Below, piece by piece: positions 6,363 to 7,955 of a stretch of DNA of 7,955 nucleotides. Position 1 is the first letter of the stretch. Each line of letters starts with the position of its first letter. Under the pieces are notes generated by a model. It was not told the origin of the DNA, did no database searches, and saw only the letters and a program-made list of their open reading frames with translations. This stretch comes from an uncultured Solobacterium sp. GTDB lineage: Bacteria > Bacillota_I > Bacilli_A > Erysipelotrichales > Erysipelotrichaceae. The stretch covers positions 1-7,955 of the forward strand of contig CALEMV010000158.1 in the NCBI GenBank assembly GCA_937910655.1, read 5' to 3'. The translations under genes and the position numbers were made by a program.

Positions 6363-7031
6363 CTACTTCAAAATATCTTTCAAATCTGATAAGCATTCTT
6401 TACGTACGTAATGAATTGCTAAATTACCATCAAAATCCTTCATTGTCTTATCTGCGCCTTTTTCAAGCAGATACTTTACTAATTCTGGAATTCCAATATA
6501 TGCAGCGCGCATCAATGCTGTACAACCCTTATTATCAGCCTTATTGATATCTGCACCGTTATCTACTAAATCTTTAATTTCATCTAACTTATAAGCATTT
6601 ACTGCTTCCATTAATGCTGTACGACCCTGTTCATCTACTGCATTTACATCAGCGTTCTTAGAAATTAAGTACTTTACTGTGTCACTATGACCAAGTAATG
6701 AAGCTCTCATTAAAGCTGTTCTACCCTTATTATCGTGGGCATCAACATTTGCGCCAGCATGAATTAACATACGGCAAATGTCTGTATGACCCTTCTTAGC
6801 GGCACCCATTAAAGCTGTCTTATTATTTTTATCTCTAGCCCTTGTATCCGCACCATTGTCTAATAAGAAACGTACAATTTCAGTGTACCCACGTTTTGCA
6901 CTTCTCATTAACGCTGTACGTCCATCACCATTTGCGATGTTGACGTTTGCACCCTTAGAAACCTGTGCACATAACTTTGCAAAATCGCCGCTGGCTGCTG
7001 CTTCAAAAAAGTCTAAATTTGTCTGATCCAT
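6363..7031 (-). CDS. Cytoplasmic ankyrin-repeat protein
   Basis: This is a 222-aa protein built almost wholly of ankyrin repeats, with no signal peptide or membrane segment. An N-terminal cap (4-36) is followed by five repeats in exact 33-residue register starting at 37, 70, 103, 136 and 169. Each has TALM (38-41, 72-75, 106-109 and so on) and most have an N-A-D-N-type turn such as DNGADTRARD or KNADVNAVD. A C-terminal cap (202-222) ends in DILK. Such proteins are protein-binding scaffolds with no catalytic centre. Being translationally linked to the EF-G paralogue suggests that factor, the ribosome, or a client of the pair as partner; this is inference. Start: ATG 7029-7031 with AGGAGGA (7040-7046) upstream. 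No promoter with a usable distance is visible just before it, so transcription probably comes through the upstream attenuator-like hairpin. Confidence 0.92.
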   Translation of the reverse strand: MDQTNLDFFEAAASGDFAKLCAQVSKGANVNIANGDGRTALMRSAKRGYTEIVRFLLDNGADTRARDKNNKTALMGAAKKGHTDICRMLIHAGANVDAHDNKGRTALMRASLLGHSDTVKYLISKNADVNAVDEQGRTALMEAVNAYKLDEIKDLVDNGADINKADNKGCTALMRAAYIGIPELVKYLLEKGADKTMKDFDGNLAIHYVRKECLSDLKDILK

Positions 7032-7039
7032 AATCGTTT

Positions 7040-7046
7040 TCCTCCT
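7040..7046 (-). promoter_or_regulatory. Ribosome binding site of the ankyrin gene
   Basis: AGGAGGA lies eight bases before the ATG and fixes the start. A TATAAT-like GATAAT (7052-7057) is so close upstream that a transcript from it would begin at this site, so it is unlikely to be the promoter. Confidence 0.75.
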
Positions 7047-7070
7047 GTATGATTATCAGAAATTAGTTAC

Positions 7071-7100
7071 AAAAAAGGATGGGCATTATATGTCCATCCT
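7071..7100 (-). terminator. Terminator/attenuator hairpin between small ORF and ankyrin gene
   Basis: On the minus strand, AGGATGGACA and TGCCCATCCT pair (one A-C mismatch) around TATAA and run into TTTTTT. It is 40 bases before the ankyrin start. The stop codon TAA of the upstream 36-codon frame lies in the loop, so a ribosome reaching that stop would cover the stem and should prevent the hairpin. Confidence 0.85.
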
Positions 7101-7196
7101 AAAAACCATTTTCACAGAGAACCCGTCAAAAACCTCCCCGCCTGGGGTTTGTACAATCTCATATTGTATATCAAAAAGAACATGCTTCGTAGTCAT
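7086..7196 (-). CDS. Predicted 36-aa small protein or leader peptide
   Basis: ATG at 7194-7196 has GGAGAT ten bases upstream (GGAG 7207-7210), and the frame runs 36 codons to TAA at 7086-7088. The peptide begins MTTKHVLFDIQYEIVQ, turns at TPGGEVFDG and ends FSVKMVFRMDI. Both halves alternate hydrophobic and polar residues (F8, I10, Y12, I14; F26, V28, M30, F32, M34, I36), the pattern of two amphipathic beta strands with a Pro-Gly-Gly turn. That regularity argues for a real protein sequence. The DNA includes CCCC-AGGC-GGGG, a GC-rich hairpin within an AT-rich region. The frame ends inside the terminator loop and precedes the ankyrin/EF-G operon, so it may act as a translated leader, or be a small gene with its own terminator. 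I recognise no homologue. Confidence 0.55.
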   Translation of the reverse strand: MTTKHVLFDIQYEIVQTPGGEVFDGFSVKMVFRMDI

Positions 7197-7247
7197 GCTA
7201 CATCATCTCCATTCTCTTAATAATACACTTCGTGTTCCTGTAACTAC

Positions 7248-7275
7248 ATAATACCGCAATTTTATTTCCCTGCAA
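7248..7275 (-). promoter_or_regulatory. Candidate promoter for the small ORF and ankyrin/EF-G operon
   Basis: On the minus strand, TATTAT (7248-7253) has TTGCAG (7270-7275) 16 bases upstream. This gives a leader of roughly 45 bases before the 36-codon frame. The -35 box is poor. Read-through from the mscS-like gene is an alternative source, as no clear terminator follows it. Confidence 0.4.
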
Positions 7276-7324
7276 TATTGTTTGTTTATCTTTTGCCAAC
7301 TTTTCGTGTGAATTCATGAAAATA

Positions 7325-7340
7325 ATGTAAACGTTTACAT
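7325..7340. promoter_or_regulatory. LacI/CcpA-type operator (cre-like perfect palindrome)
   Basis: ATGTAAACGTTTACAT is a perfect 16-bp palindrome with a central CG. It fits the cre consensus TGWAANCGNTNWCA bound by CcpA and is generally like LacI-family operators. It lies three bases past the mscS-like stop codon and 50 bases upstream of the candidate -35 box, a position more typical of activation or roadblock than of direct promoter blocking. Confidence 0.6.
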
Positions 7341-7343
7341 ATT

Positions 7344-7955
7344 CTATTTAAGAATCTGAATCTTTGTATATGGAATTTCAATTCCATTCTCTCTAAACGC
7401 AACGAGTAAAGCTTTGCGAATCTTTGATGCGGTTTCTACACTCTTACCTAGTGACTTTGTTGTAAATGGAAAACGAATCTGAATACCACTGTCTAAGAAC
7501 TCATTAACAGTGATGTTAATAGGAAGATTCTTTTCTTGTGCTTCTGCACTTCTAGTATCGATTACACCATCCGTATTGATTACAACATCCGTAATCACTC
7601 TTTCCAATTTATCGATATCCGTATGATACGCAACTGATAAAACTAAATAGCGAATATATGTCTTCTGTCCAAATGCTTTATCTTCTACAATTGCAGAGTT
7701 CATCGTACTATTTGGCACAATGATTTTTGTATTTTCAACTGTATTTAAAATCGTATGACGGAATGTGATTTCAATCACTGTGCCAGAGATATTCTTCTCA
7801 GGAAGATTGACCATATCCCCTACGTGGAATGGTTGATAGATTACGATAAAGAAACCTGCGATAAAGTTACCAAATGTTTCCTGCGCAGCTAAACCGACAA
7901 CCACTGTCATAACACTAGTCGCACCTAGAATCGCTGTAGAAACACTCTGTAAAGG
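7344..7955 (-). CDS. MscS-family mechanosensitive channel, 5' part missing
   Basis: The frame is open to the window edge (203 codons seen), so the start and the first transmembrane helices lie outside. The ATG at 7908-7910 is internal. The visible part starts in the pore helix TM3 (AILGATSVMTVVVGLAAQ, then ETFGNFIAGFFI), whose small residues and LAAQ-x-x-x-x-NF pattern are typical of MscS. It continues into the beta domain (YQPFHVGDMV, GTVIEITFRHT, KIIVPNSTMNS) and the C-terminal alpha-beta domain to IPYTKIQILK. The channel opens under membrane tension to release solutes on hypo-osmotic shock. The protein ends without a long C-terminal extension. No hairpin terminator follows, only the palindromic operator. 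Confidence 0.92.
   Translation of the reverse strand, partial: PLQSVSTAILGATSVMTVVVGLAAQETFGNFIAGFFIVIYQPFHVGDMVNLPEKNISGTVIEITFRHTILNTVENTKIIVPNSTMNSAIVEDKAFGQKTYIRYLVLSVAYHTDIDKLERVITDVVINTDGVIDTRSAEAQEKNLPINITVNEFLDSGIQIRFPFTTKSLGKSVETASKIRKALLVAFRENGIEIPYTKIQILK

Noticed and set aside
7032..7070. GATAAT as a -10 box for a private ankyrin promoter.
   Set aside because: No -35 box at 16-18 bases, not an extended -10, and transcription would start on the ribosome binding site.
7122..7150. CCGCCTGGGG on the + strand resembles the conserved 3' motif of the ZTP (pfl) riboswitch.
   Set aside because: The required upstream GGGTCGTGAC-type part is missing and no gene follows on that strand; the bases are explained by the 36-codon frame on the other strand.
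7198..7212. Four-codon ATG GAG ATG ATG TAG frame just before the 36-codon frame.
   Set aside because: It has no ribosome binding site of its own and consists of the ribosome binding site region of the next frame.

Overview
The window looks like chromosome from a low-GC member of the Bacillota. Gene content (EF-G paralogue, FakA-type small protein, thioredoxin-type glutathione peroxidase, LacI/CcpA-like operator), strong AGGAGG ribosome binding sites and compact intergenic regions suggest Erysipelotrichales or a relative; that placement is inference. I see no insertion sequence, prophage, CRISPR array or integrase.

Left part (1-3090): the 3' part of a bifunctional NAD(P)HX repair gene (nnr) runs on + and meets an 85-aa protein on - at a shared bidirectional terminator. 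That small protein matches the middle domain of the fatty-acid kinase FakA and stands alone. Divergent from it is a 233-aa protein that reads as a shortened ArdC/LtrC-type antirestriction protein with a broken zinc-protease motif. It converges, with a 20-bp overlap, on a seven-helix TRIC/UPF0126 membrane protein.

Middle part (3091-4282): gpx (glutathione peroxidase) and a tail-less single-stranded-DNA-binding protein form a probable two-gene unit on -, ending in a hairpin whose loop holds part of the next promoter. Upstream lies tRNA-Leu(CAA) with its own promoter and terminator and one acceptor-stem mismatch.

Right part (4283-7955): an ankyrin-repeat protein and an EF-G paralogue form an operon on -, with the EF-G ribosome binding site overlapping the ankyrin stop codon. 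Upstream is an intergenic stretch of about 310 bp. It contains a candidate promoter, a 36-codon open reading frame with a ribosome binding site, and a terminator whose loop contains that reading frame's stop codon. I see no usable promoter between this terminator and the ankyrin gene, so the operon probably depends on read-through. This resembles the leader-peptide attenuators known for tet(M), another EF-G relative, and is the most interesting feature here. A 16-bp perfect palindrome with the CcpA/LacI operator pattern lies further upstream, just after the end of a truncated mscS-family channel gene.
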